Of a stretch of 22,330 bases of DNA, positions 13,315 through 19,128 are shown piece by piece. The translations under genes were made by a program, and so were the position numbers. The notes under the pieces were generated by a model. That model did not search any database. It saw nothing but the letters and a program-made list of their open reading frames with translations, and was not told where the DNA came from. Origin of the DNA: a virus; IMG/VR virus record IMGVR_UViG_3300025289_000127, positions 1 through 22,330 of that record, one strand, 5' to 3'. The first letter of the stretch is position 1, and the number at the start of each line of letters is the position of its first letter.

Positions 13315-13848
13315 TTATATTTCACCCGGCGGGCATTCGTTCGCTATCCGTTGCTCAATCACTTCGCACGTCCTCTGCCTGGCAACCGCCGCCATAATCG
13401 CCTCAAGATCGGGGATAATATTGACTTGCGCCGCCCCCGCCGCCTTGCCCGCATCTTCCGGATTATCCCGCTCCCATTGTAGCCGATCCGCGTCCTTGAG
13501 CACCTTGGCGTTTTCTTTCAGCAAATATCTGTCCGGCTCGATTTCTACGCGGTTGCCATTGGCGTCGATTTCGGTTTCGGGTTTTTCGAGAAAAGGCTCA
13601 AGAAGCCGATCCACGATCAGGACCTTGGCTTCTTCGGGGACGGCCCAGCCTTTGCGGAATGCCTTTCTGTCCAGAGATGGGATTTTTTGTTCTGATTGGG
13701 TTGCGGGGTTGACTTGTTCGTAGCGGATAGCTCCCTCCGGCGTGGTAGGGATGAGGTTGTAGAGTTGGGCCTCTTCCCTGGCCTTGGAGTAGGATTCTTT
13801 CAGTTTTTGCCGTTTGCGGCGGTTTTTGCTGGTGCTGTGGTTCGCCAC
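13315..13848 (-). CDS. Candidate terminase small subunit or packaging accessory protein
   Basis: A 177-residue, highly charged protein directly upstream of the terminase ATPase. It starts MANHSTSKNRRKRQKLKESYSKARE, a basic helical segment that could bind DNA or RNA, and continues with acidic and mixed helices; the C-terminal ~50 residues (QVNIIPDLEAIMAAVARQRTCEVIEQRI) could be an oligomerisation helix. It overlaps the preceding ORF by 49 bases in another frame. I do not see a classical helix-turn-helix. The small-terminase call is positional. Confidence 0.5.
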   Translation of the reverse strand: MANHSTSKNRRKRQKLKESYSKAREEAQLYNLIPTTPEGAIRYEQVNPATQSEQKIPSLDRKAFRKGWAVPEEAKVLIVDRLLEPFLEKPETEIDANGNRVEIEPDRYLLKENAKVLKDADRLQWERDNPEDAGKAAGAAQVNIIPDLEAIMAAVARQRTCEVIEQRIANECPPGEI

Positions 13849-14117
13849 ATTCGCCCCCTCCGTTTGGCCGAGCCGCTGTCCTGGTTTTTATTTTTGTCCT
13901 TTTGGGGATAGCTGTCAAGGATATTCGCAGGTTCGCGCCACAAACTCACGGCCAGCCTTGTGGCCTGGACGGTAATGCCAAGTCTTTTCAGTTCCGCTAA
14001 TGCCTTATCGGCAGTGGCGATATCGCCTTTTATCGCGGCGTCAATCACGATGGCAAACCAGTTCATGCAGTTTTTTGGCTGGCCGCCATGTCGGTGAAGT
14101 TTTGGCTTTAACCTCAT
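13800..14117 (-). CDS. Small protein at the head of the late operon
   Basis: A 105-residue ORF. A helical region, NWFAIVIDAAIKGDIATADKALAELKRLGI (words VIDAAIKGD, KALAELKRLGI), looks like a genuine helical bundle; the C-terminal third is low-complexity and basic where it overlaps the next gene by 49 bases. The first ATG is at 14117, but an in-frame ATG at 14066 (MNWFAIV) is also possible; neither has a convincing Shine-Dalgarno. It may be a DNA-binding small terminase component, given its place ahead of the packaging genes. It is the first ORF downstream of the minus-strand terminator at 14326-14351; the ~200 bases between contain no gene I can support, and no strong promoter. Confidence 0.5.
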   Translation of the reverse strand: MRLKPKLHRHGGQPKNCMNWFAIVIDAAIKGDIATADKALAELKRLGITVQATRLAVSLWREPANILDSYPQKDKNKNQDSGSAKRRGRMWRTTAPAKTAANGKN

Positions 14118-14325
14118 CGGGTTGCCGTTGCCTCATGTTCGCCGGTGTTTATCATCGTCCACGAACCGCACAGCCCCGCCGATCTGGGCAACGAATCAGC
14201 ACTTACCGGCCGGGAAGTTTGGCATTTCGTAAGTGGGCAGGACTGCGTAGCCCATGCCCACAACCATCCGCCTTGGCCATGTCGGCCGCCGAGCGTCAAT
14301 GTCTGAGATATTCCGGGCGTCAAAT

Positions 14326-14351
14326 AAAAAAAGCCGGGCTTGACGCCCGGC
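14326..14351 (-). terminator. Rho-independent terminator, minus strand
   Basis: On the minus strand GCCGGGC-GTCAA-GCCCGGC (14351-14333) forms a 7-bp GC-only stem with a five-base loop, followed at once by seven T (14332-14326). This should stop minus-strand transcripts arriving from the regulatory region and separate them from the late operon. Overlapping it is a second inverted repeat, CCGGGCGTCAA and its complement with a 16-base spacer, giving an alternative structure. Confidence 0.75.
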
Positions 14352-14378
14352 CTCCAACATCGTAGAAATGTTGATGGA

Positions 14379-14690
14379 ATGCTGAAATCATCTTACCACC
14401 TGAAGAAAAAACGGCAAGGCACGAGCGACAAAGTCTCTAAATGTTGCCGGTGCAAATCGATCCAACTTAGAATGTTGCCAGAAATCGGCTGTTTTCGCCG
14501 CCATTGCATTTTGTGCGGCGGCCCCATCATCCATAGGCGCAAATCCGCCTGGATGCGGTTCGATTCCAATGGCTTGCTAATTAAAAAACAAGGGCCGCCC
14601 CTGAACAAGGCCGGCGTTCCGTCTGCCAGTACGGAACCTTCCACTGCGAAGCCTTTTATTGCCGAAGGCGATAGCCCCCCGATTGGGTAA
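14379..14690 (+). CDS. Possible small zinc-ribbon protein
   Basis: A plus-strand ORF, opposite to all neighbouring genes. From ATG 14379 (MLKSSYHLKKKRQG) it would encode 103 residues. The central part has two CxxC knuckles, CCRC and CILCGG, separated by ~17 residues with RRHC just before the second, which looks like a zinc ribbon, flanked by basic sequence. The C-terminal third is of poor quality and overlaps the structured RNA that follows, so only the N-terminal ~60 residues are convincing. There is no strong Shine-Dalgarno. It could be a remnant carried by the same insertion as the RNA, or an accidental ORF. Confidence 0.25.
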   Translation: MLKSSYHLKKKRQGTSDKVSKCCRCKSIQLRMLPEIGCFRRHCILCGGPIIHRRKSAWMRFDSNGLLIKKQGPPLNKAGVPSASTEPSTAKPFIAEGDSPPIG

Positions 14691-14882
14691 CCTGGCCGGG
14701 AAGGACACATACCGAGCGGCCCGCCGCGAGTTGTGGAGCGACAGCGAGTAAGGCGAATCCCGCCAAGGGCAAACAATAACCCCTGGAATCCCCTGAAAAA
14801 GGTTGGGGAACTCAAGTCGCCGCGTGAACAGGTTTCATCCACGCGTTAAAAGAAATGCGGCTAGGATGCCGAAGCCCCCGAC
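14600..14882 (+). ncRNA. HEARO-like structured RNA (IscB omega-RNA family), no iscB nearby
   Basis: Plus-strand, probably non-coding. Several blocks agree with what I remember of the HEARO consensus: GAGTTGTGGAGCG, GAGTAAGGCGAATCCCGCC, GGGGAACTCAAGTCGCC, GTGAACAGGTTTCATCCAC and ATGCGGCTAGGATGCCGAAG, in this order. The expected pairings are present: a GTTCCGT/ACGGAAC hairpin (14616-14637), a CGCGTG/CACGCG hairpin (14821-14845) around ACAGGTTTCAT, and an enclosing stem GTTGGGG/CCCCCGAC (14802-14808 with 14875-14882) including one G-T pair. HEARO RNAs guide the RuvC/HNH nuclease IscB and normally lie just upstream of its gene, with the guide at the RNA's 5' end. Here no IscB ORF follows, so this is an orphan or trans-acting copy. 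The 5' limit is uncertain. Confidence 0.6.
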
Positions 14883-15060
14883 AGTTACCAGGTTGTTGCG
14901 TACGCCAGGACGAAAGGGACGAAAAACGCTGGGCATCATGGCCGGCACTGGCAGCTAATGCTATCGTGGGATAGCGTAGAGTCCCGAGTAGTGGGATGCT
15001 CTCCCCTTGCAAGGGGATGCTCTACACCAACAGATGGTGAATATCCAACAAAGGATATTG
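14883..15060 (+). other. Hairpin-rich non-coding segment downstream of the HEARO-like RNA
   Basis: No credible gene. In order: GCTATC/GATAGC hairpin (14960-14975); GTAGAG (14976-14981) pairing with CTCTAC (15020-15025), enclosing a 14-bp perfect palindrome with half-site CCCCTTG (15003-15016); a direct repeat GGGATGCTCT at 14993 and 15014; and an AATATCC/GGATATT hairpin (15040-15059). It could be a 3' extension of the RNA or the scar of the missing iscB gene. A 34-codon plus-strand ORF at 15093-15197 follows but has no clear ribosome-binding site. Confidence 0.45.
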
Positions 15061-15154
15061 ATAAACGAAAACCGCCCCAGAAGAAAAAACCCATGAAAGA
15101 ATCCAAAGACTGGCCAGTATACTGGAAAGGCCCACGATGGGAGCACGGCATCGA

Positions 15155-15331
15155 TTATTCGCTGCTTCTGGAATCCCGAATGGCAATTCGGCGATGAGGC
15201 CCAAAGCGAATACTCCGAGTTCTCATGCCTGGTCCGTATTTTTCATGCGTCGTCATTTCGACAGAGACAAACTTGACCAGGTACACGCCCGCAGGCGGTC
15301 CGCCAGCAGAAACGGGAATCGAAATAGACAT
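15155..15331 (-). pseudogene. Truncated small phage protein (probably OB-fold type)
   Basis: The gene has an excellent start: GAGGTG five bases before ATG 15331, then MSISIPVSAGGPPAGVYLVKFVSVEMTTHEKYGPGMR. This N-terminus resembles small phage proteins (often predicted single-strand-binding or OB-fold) in which 'GTY.a.F...E...HEKYG.GLRW.FEV' continues for another ~70 residues. Here the sequence turns abruptly into Arg/Ser-rich text (TRSIRFGPHRRIAIRDSRSSE) and stops after 58 residues. The break, at about 15220, lies beside the plus-strand RNA segment, so an insertion or deletion involving that element may have removed the 3' end. Confidence 0.6.
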
Positions 15332-15405
15332 TTTTCACCTCTTTTAACGCCCCTACTTTGATTTCCGCGTGACAACCGGGGCGAGTCGCCACGCGGTTTT
15401 ACGTT

Positions 15406-15657
15406 TCACGTCTGGAAAAATTCGATGGTATCGGGCGTGCTTTGTTTGCGGCGGCGCGGCGCCCGCGGCGGCGGCGGACATTGCGTCCGCGCCGTTTCAA
15501 ACGCGACCAGCGCTTCGGCCGTTATTCGCCAGCGCTTCTTTTGTTTGCCGGGTTCGCGGCCGACATTCACGCCGGCCAGCTGGCCAGTGTGCAACCATCG
15601 CAGAACGGTATTTTCTGCCACGCGGTAACGTTCCATAATTTGGCTGACGGTGTACAT
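15406..15657 (-). CDS. Excisionase-type HTH protein
   Basis: An 83-residue DNA-binding protein of the MerR/excisionase (HTH_17) type: MYTVSQIMERYRVAENTVLRWLHTGQLAGVNVG is a helix-turn-helix with the W(L/I)..G.L wing entry, followed by RWRITAEALVAFE. It ends with a Pro-rich, Arg-rich tail (CPPPPRAPRRRKQS). The ATG at 15657 has GAGGGA seven to eight bases upstream. It is clearly paralogous to the second domain of the protein at 16406-16831, including the Pro-rich tail and an aromatic C-terminus. Such proteins act as directionality factors or small repressors; no integrase is visible in the window. Confidence 0.75.
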   Translation of the reverse strand: MYTVSQIMERYRVAENTVLRWLHTGQLAGVNVGREPGKQKKRWRITAEALVAFETARTQCPPPPRAPRRRKQSTPDTIEFFQT

Positions 15658-15757
15658 TTCTGGTCCCTCACAAAACTGCTTGAATCACACAGCCCCAAAA
15701 TTTACCCGCGGTTCTTTCCCGGAAAACTTTTTCCAGGTAACTTTTCCCCAGGAAAAC

Positions 15758-15782
15758 AAAAAACCCCGGAAACCCGGGGTTT
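15758..15782 (-). terminator. Rho-independent terminator, minus strand
   Basis: AAACCCCGG (15761-15769) and CCGGGGTTT (15774-15782) form a perfect 9-bp stem with a four-base loop. On the minus strand the stem runs into TTT and then GTTTTCC, giving a usable U-tract; on the plus strand no U-tract follows directly. It lies downstream of the small basic ORF 15823-16068 and upstream of the HTH gene at 15657, so it should separate the two. Around it, AACTTTTCC and GGAAAAGTT are repeated in both orientations. Confidence 0.6.
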
Positions 15783-15822
15783 GTCAGGGGAAATTTTTTT
15801 TGCTGGAAAAGTTCTAGGAAAG

Positions 15823-16068
15823 TTAATCGCGGGATATGCCCAGCTTTTTGCGGATTTCTTCGGGGTCTGGTTTACGTCGCGGCTCTTTTTTCTGATTTGC
15901 AATGCGATAGACGTCATCGGATTTATAGACATAGTCGCCGCCGTCGCGGCCGCCGGGATTTTTCTTGCGGTTTTTTCTGGCCTTCGCGTCGCTGCTCAAG
16001 TCTTTGCCCGACAAGCCCAGCCTGTCTGCCTGGACCTTCGAGGTTCTCAGTGGCGACCATGTCGGCAT
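15823..16068 (-). CDS. Small basic protein, uncertain start
   Basis: An 81-residue ORF if started at ATG 16068; the frame is open to 16128. The C-terminal part is Lys/Arg-rich and well-behaved (DDVYRIANQKKEPRRKPDPEEIRKKLGISRD), and the middle reads SSDAKARKNRKKNPGGRDGGDYVYKSD. The N-terminal ~20 residues look less like protein and no ribosome-binding site is evident, so the true 5' end may be lost in the damaged region next door. No family is recognised. A minus-strand terminator follows at 15758-15782. Confidence 0.4.
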   Translation of the reverse strand: MPTWSPLRTSKVQADRLGLSGKDLSSDAKARKNRKKNPGGRDGGDYVYKSDDVYRIANQKKEPRRKPDPEEIRKKLGISRD

Positions 16069-16148
16069 GAAGGGCATGAGGACGACCGCTATCCGCGCGA
16101 CCCGCAAAAATAGCTGCGGAAAAATCATAGCTGGTTTACTCGGGCAAG

Positions 16149-16164
16149 TATGCGGTACCGCATA
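16149..16164. repeat. 16-bp perfect palindrome
   Basis: Half-site TATGCGGT with no spacer, in the degenerate 3' end of the ParB-like fragment. It might be an operator or a remnant of a palindromic element. No similar sequence is seen elsewhere in the window. Confidence 0.5.
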
Positions 16165-16273
16165 ATCGCCCCCTGTTCGGCCCGAAGTAGATCGGCGGCG
16201 TTATGGTCGATACCATGGCCATGCTGGCCAGGTCTTGGGCACGGGACGATTCCTTCTTGGTGATTCCTTCGGG

Positions 16274-16304
16274 CAGAAAAGGTAACACCGTGTTACCTTT
16301 TCTG
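16274..16304. repeat. 31-base palindrome with 15-bp arms
   Basis: Arms CAGAAAAGGTAACAC and its exact complement flank a single central base (16289). It lies within the ParB-like fragment at the point where the reading frame slips. The arms end in AAAA/TTTT, so it could serve as a weak bidirectional terminator, but no long U-tract follows. Confidence 0.65.
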
Positions 16305-16341
16305 GCCGTCCGCGCTTCACCGTTTCGCCCAGCACTTCCAG

Positions 16342-16370
16342 AAACGCTGACGCAATGTCAGCGTTTTTTT
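16342..16370 (+). terminator. Terminator-like hairpin oriented for the plus strand
   Basis: AAACGCTGAC (16342-16351) pairs with GTCAGCGTTT (16357-16366) around GCAAT, followed by a T-run to 16370. This is a textbook intrinsic terminator on the plus strand, yet it lies inside the minus-strand ParB-like fragment and no plus-strand gene precedes it. Confidence 0.55.
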
Positions 16371-16405
16371 CTGGCCTTCCGCCCTTGTGATTCACCGTTT
16401 TCCCC

Positions 16406-16831
16406 TCAGCTATAAAACCTGATGTAGTCGCTTTCCCGTTTCCTTTTTCGCGGCAGCTTGGCGGGCGGCGGTGCGGACGTCCGGGTTTGCTCGAAGGATT
16501 CAATTGCGGCCTGGGTGATTCGCCATTGCGGTTTTTTTCCAATATTGGGCGAAACGTTGATGGCCTTCAGCGTGCCGTTTCGGATCCAGCTTAAAACCGT
16601 ATGGGGCGATACCTGGAACATCTGGGCCAGCGTCTTGACGGTATGCGTCATTTGGCCACCCCCTGCCCGGGCAAGAAGTGCGTCTTCAACGGCTTCGATA
16701 TTGAAGAGAAACCGCCGGCCGACTTTGAGGCAGGGGATATGCCCGGCCTTGGCTTCGGCTTTGAGCCAGCCCAGGGGCACTTGCAAGTGATTGGCCGCGG
16801 CTCGCAAAGTCAAAAGGTGGTTGTTTTCCAT
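16406..16831 (-). CDS. Tandem excisionase-type HTH protein
   Basis: A 141-residue protein with two consecutive HTH_17-like DNA-binding domains. The first (residues ~5-55) reads LLTLRAAANHLQVPLGWLKAEAKAGHIPCLKVGRRFLF in outline, the second (~62-118) TVKTLAQMFQVSPHTVLSWIRNGTLKAINV followed by QWRITQAAIESFE. The second domain and the Pro/Arg tail are paralogous to the 83-residue protein at 15406. Met61 (16651) has an excellent internal site, GGGGGTGG with suitable spacing, so a one-domain form like the paralogue may also be made. The first ATG follows an ACCGG/CCGGT hairpin directly and has no visible Shine-Dalgarno. It is probably a repressor or directionality factor. Confidence 0.7.
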   Translation of the reverse strand: MENNHLLTLRAAANHLQVPLGWLKAEAKAGHIPCLKVGRRFLFNIEAVEDALLARAGGGQMTHTVKTLAQMFQVSPHTVLSWIRNGTLKAINVSPNIGKKPQWRITQAAIESFEQTRTSAPPPAKLPRKRKRESDYIRFYS

Positions 16832-16992
16832 ACCGGAATCATCCGGTACTGCGGAGGATCAAAGTGGGGCGCAAAGTAGGATTATTTTAGGATCGGAGAC
16901 TTTTTTTTGTTGGAAATAAAGCAAAAGCACCCCGGCCAGCCGGCCGGATCATGGTCCCCCAAGCCGGATGCCAACCCCATCTGTTGCAACGA

Positions 16993-17079
16993 TGCAACGA
17001 TGCAACCTGATTCCCGGTTAATTGCCATATTCATTCTCTCGTATAAGGGATTAACCCGGATCCAGGTTGCATCGTTGCA
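16993..17079. repeat. Long inverted repeat with internal 8-base tandem repeats
   Basis: TGCAACGATGCAACCTG at 16993-17009 is exactly complementary to 17063-17079. The stem continues inward through CCGGTTAAT/ATTAACCCGG with one bulge, leaving a loop of ~27 bases. The left arm is preceded by another GTTGCAACG, giving a CAACGATG tandem repeat. It lies at the broken 3' end of the terminase-like fragment (17147-17476), so it may mark an insertion or a recombination junction. The gap 16832-17146 contains no gene I can support; next to the HTH gene there is an A/T-rich stretch (16860-16915) that could hold its promoter. Confidence 0.6.
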
Positions 17080-17146
17080 AGGTTGCAATTCCCCGATACC
17101 AAACCCCATGGGATTCATAACGGCCGTTGCCGGGGTGTCCCCTGGC

Positions 17147-17476
17147 AGTGTTAGCAACCATACCCTTGCTGACAGACAGCAAGTCTCGAAGCCAGGGATT
17201 GAACTGGATAATCCGCTGAATGGCGTCAAGCAAAATGGCGGCCTGGTCAACGTCGGCGGCGAAAGCATAGCCTCGGATCGGCCTGGCCGCAAATGCCAGG
17301 CACCATATGGCAACTATTGCGAGATCAGTAGTCTTTGAGTGACCGCGTGGCCGCTCAAGATAGAACCGCATCCTGGCGTCGGCCTGGCCCACGCCAGCAC
17401 AACGCATCATGGCCGGATCAATGCTAAAAAAGTCGGCCGATTGCCAGGCGTCGATCATGTCGCCAAACTTCCTGAC
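17147..17476 (-). pseudogene. Terminase-like ATPase fragment, truncated at both ends
   Basis: The frame reads VRKFGDMIDAWQSADFFSIDPAMMRC..., then FYLERPRGHSKTTDLAIVAIWCLAF with a Walker A-like RGHSKTT, then RGYAFAADVDQAAILLDAIQRIIQFNPWL and SVSKGMVANTA.GHPGNG. This is the N-terminal ATPase region of a phage terminase family different from the late-operon one. It breaks off just before Walker B and the nuclease domain, running into unrelated sequence and the inverted repeat at 16993-17079. At its 5' side it is fused out of frame to the MT-A70 fragment. It cannot be functional and marks a second, decayed phage or a lost module. Confidence 0.65.
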
Positions 17477-17483
17477 AGTCCCC

Positions 17484-17685
17484 CCGCGTCTTGTACTGGA
17501 ATCCCCAGGCCTCGACGATAGGCCAAACCTCCGGCAAATGGGCATTTGTCACCCAATGAAAGTGAAAGACATGGCCCACGAGGACGCCGTTCTCTGGCTG
17601 TGGCGATTTCGGCAATCGACATGGACGGATATGGATTGGCGGCCTGGTGGGAAGGATCATCGGGCCGATTGCTATATCGCCATGG
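17484..17685 (-). pseudogene. MT-A70 adenine methylase fragment, truncated and frameshifted
   Basis: The frame starting at 17685 reads PWRYSNRPDDPSHQAANPYPSMSIAEIATA, i.e. the text that follows the catalytic DPPW motif in MT-A70-type DNA N6-adenine methylases, but preceded by LT rather than ADP. After a slip at about 17609 it continues in another frame as VFHFHWVTNAHLPEVWPIVEAWGFQYKT, the next conserved MT-A70 block. Then the gene ends abruptly and terminase-like sequence starts. The 5' end with the first catalytic residues and the 3' end (substrate-binding part) are missing. Methylases of this sort normally protect phage DNA or follow ParB-like genes, as here. Confidence 0.65.
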
Positions 17686-18393
17686 CGTCAGATTCTTTTT
17701 CGAGTCGGGCCTGGACCACCTCGGCGAACCGCCTGGTCATCGGGTCGTTTGGCCCGAACACCCGTTCGGCATCGGCCAGGACCACCAACAATCGCCAAAG
17801 CGGCAGGTCACGCAGGTGAGTGGCCGCGATGACACGAAACGGCCCTTCCGGTAATGGTGGAGGTTCGCGGCAGATGGCATCAGCGGCCTTGATATTTTTG
17901 AGTTTCTTATAAACTCCATTCGCCTTACCCGTCCGATCCATTTCCTCGACAAGCGACTTGAATCTCTTGGGCTCGGCCTTCGCCGCCTCAATTACGGCCT
18001 GGGCCTTCTCGTAAGTACGGCGTTTCATTCCGGCAACCGATGCCGCTTGCTCATTCGTGCGGGCGGTTTCGTCTCGTGAAACCCTGGGGCAAGTTGCCCC
18101 AGGGTTTTTCTTTTTTCCTCGCCCGCCGCTATCGTTGGCCCCCTTCCCGGATTTCTCTTTCTCTTCCGCCTTGGGCCTGTAAGCTTCGGCAACAGCCTCA
18201 CCGATAGCCACTGATTCCGAGAGCGAGAAATCCACCCGGCAGGTATTTTCGTCATGCTCGGCCCGTAGTCGGGAGTCAAAACGATGGGCTGGAGAAGGCC
18301 GACATTTTCAATGCTATTGGCCAGTTCCTCGATTCCCGTAATGGCCCTGCGGTATCGCGGCGGGATTTCAATATCAGCAATGGCGATTTCCAT
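17672..18393 (-). pseudogene. ParB-like protein with internal deletion and frameshift
   Basis: The start is good (ATG 18393 after AAGGGC): MEIAIADIEIPPRYRR...IEELANSIENVGLLQPIVLTPD is the N-terminus of a ParB/Srx-fold protein. After residue ~43 the frame fails; the next frame continues RLRAEHDENTCRVDFSLSESVAIGEAVAEAY, then charged linker, ARTNEQAASVAGMKRRTYEKAQAVIEAA (HTH) and FKSLVEEMDRTGKANGVYKKL, ending at 17672. Compared with the family, the segment with the GRR/'LIAGRRRLEA' motif is absent, so a deletion of perhaps 100 bases took out the catalytic/NTP-binding box and shifted the frame. Such phage ParB-like proteins are thought to act in partition or host takeover. A 29-base palindrome lies in the linker-coding region. 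Confidence 0.65.
18079..18116 (+). terminator. 29-base palindrome followed by T-run, plus strand
   Basis: AAACCCTGGGGCAA (18079-18092) and its exact complement (18094-18107) are separated by one base. TTC and six T follow on the plus strand (18108-18116), making a strong intrinsic-terminator shape for plus-strand RNA. It is embedded in the minus-strand ParB-like pseudogene, where it keeps the frame open and encodes NPGATCPRV. Confidence 0.6.
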
Positions 18394-18463
18394 GCCCTTG
18401 TCTCGCCTTCGTTTTATCGGTAAGATGATTTCCTACACCTGGGGTAATTCTAGTTGCCCCATC

Positions 18464-18494
18464 CCGCCGGGTCAATACCGGCGGATTTTTTATT
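18464..18494 (+). terminator. Terminator-like hairpin, plus strand
   Basis: CCGCCGG (18464-18470), loop GTCAATA, CCGGCGG (18478-18484), then ATTTTTTATT. The U-tract exists only on the plus strand. It lies in the gap between the zinc protein gene (ends 18498) and the ParB-like pseudogene (starts 18393). No plus-strand gene precedes it, so its natural substrate is unclear. Confidence 0.6.
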
Positions 18495-18497
18495 GGC

Positions 18498-18803
18498 CTA
18501 ATTCCCAGGGGCCTTATTAACCACGGCAGCCAACAGCCGGGCCATGGCCTGCTGGGCCTGTTCCCTCAGGTTGACTATTTTGGCCGAAACTTCCGGATGG
18601 CGGTTGCAAATCACCTCGCGGTCGTCCTTAATATACACCCAAGAACCAACGCAAAGAGCGCAAGCATCTCTTCTGCAAATGGCGCAATTGGATAAGACGG
18701 ATTCTTCTTTGCGTGGAGGCATGTGCGGGGGCGGATGGGCAGGCTGATATTCCTCGCCGCAAAGATCACAGACTTCAATTTCGATAGTTTTGGTTGCCTT
18801 CAT
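18498..18803 (-). CDS. Cys-rich zinc-binding protein
   Basis: A 101-residue protein with four metal-ligand clusters: CDLC (12, 15), CAIC (40, 43), CALC (48, 51) and CNRH (66, 69), enough to bind two zinc ions in treble-clef or RING-like knuckles. A Pro/His-rich loop (AHPPPHMPP) separates the first and second pairs. The C-terminal ~30 residues form a helix (LREQAQQAMARLLAAVV). The ATG at 18803 has AGAAGGAG just upstream and overlaps the endonuclease stop by four bases. It is probably a nucleic-acid- or protein-binding early protein, with no known partner. Confidence 0.7.
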   Translation of the reverse strand: MKATKTIEIEVCDLCGEEYQPAHPPPHMPPRKEESVLSNCAICRRDACALCVGSWVYIKDDREVICNRHPEVSAKIVNLREQAQQAMARLLAAVVNKAPGN

Positions 18804-19111
18804 TTTTTCTCCTTCTGATTTTCAGCCCACTCTCGTATCCACGCAATCGCCTGCCCCGCATGGACGTGTTGCGGCGTCACCCGCAGCACCGCCCACCCCA
18901 GGATGGTTGCCGCGTTGTATTTTTCCAAGTCCCCGATAAATCCCTTGCCCCGATTGTGCCGGCCCCGTACCCATGCCCCCCCCTCGATTTCAACGGCCAG
19001 TTTCCATTCCGGCCAGGCCCAATCGAAGCGCCATTTGCGTGGCGGCGCAAAGCGGAACTCGGATACTGGCTCGATCAATCCATGCGCGGCGCAGATTTGC
19101 GCGAAGTCCAT
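18800..19111 (-). CDS. DUF559/Vsr-like endonuclease
   Basis: A 103-residue protein of the PD-(D/E)xK type. The core is RKWRFDWAWPEWKLAVEIEGGAW: Asp30, then Glu41 and Glu43, followed by GRHNRGKGFIGDLEKYNAATILGWAVLRVT. This exact arrangement (RFD.AWP, VE.EGG, GRH.R, D..KYN, GW.VLR.T) is seen in small phage proteins related to DUF559 and very-short-patch-repair nucleases. It may nick or cleave DNA during replication or recombination. I start at ATG 19111, which has GGAG six bases upstream; a GTG at 19117 is also possible. The gene follows the hairpin-repeat array directly and overlaps the zinc protein gene by four bases. Confidence 0.78.
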   Translation of the reverse strand: MDFAQICAAHGLIEPVSEFRFAPPRKWRFDWAWPEWKLAVEIEGGAWVRGRHNRGKGFIGDLEKYNAATILGWAVLRVTPQHVHAGQAIAWIREWAENQKEKK

Positions 19112-19128
19112 TGCCACTCCGGTTTACA

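Larger units (their letters stand above)
16136..16395 (-). pseudogene. Fragment of a ParB-like phage protein, frameshifted
   Basis: A GTG at 16395 with GAGGGG seven bases upstream starts MNHKGGRPEKNADIASAFLEVLGETVKRGRPEK. The pattern 'LGETVKRGRPEK' resembles the segment of ParB-like phage proteins that precedes '..LPELGITKKQSSRWQ.LA'. The continuation GNTVLPFLPEGITKKESSRAQDLASMAMVS is indeed present, but in the next frame, so a one-base slip near 16285 separates the two parts. The original frame ends at 16201; the other ends at 16136. The slip lies inside a 31-base palindrome (16274-16304). Both of the GRPEK-coding segments are followed by a palindrome. Confidence 0.55.

Noticed and set aside
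14393-14842. Minus-strand ORF of 149 codons opposite the HEARO-like RNA
   Set aside because: Composition is unlike a protein, no start signal is seen, and the plus-strand RNA structure explains the conservation.
15093-15197. 34-codon plus-strand ORF (MKESKDWPVYW...)
   Set aside because: There is no convincing ribosome-binding site and it is partly antisense to the truncated gene 15155-15331.
16113-16126. 14-base match to the arm of copy A (CTGCGGAAAAATCA)
   Set aside because: One shared 14-mer is expected by chance in a window of this size, and the surrounding sequence does not align.
16882-17313. Minus-strand ORF of 143 codons
   Set aside because: It runs through the inverted repeat and the end of the terminase-like fragment in another frame, without a domain or start signal.
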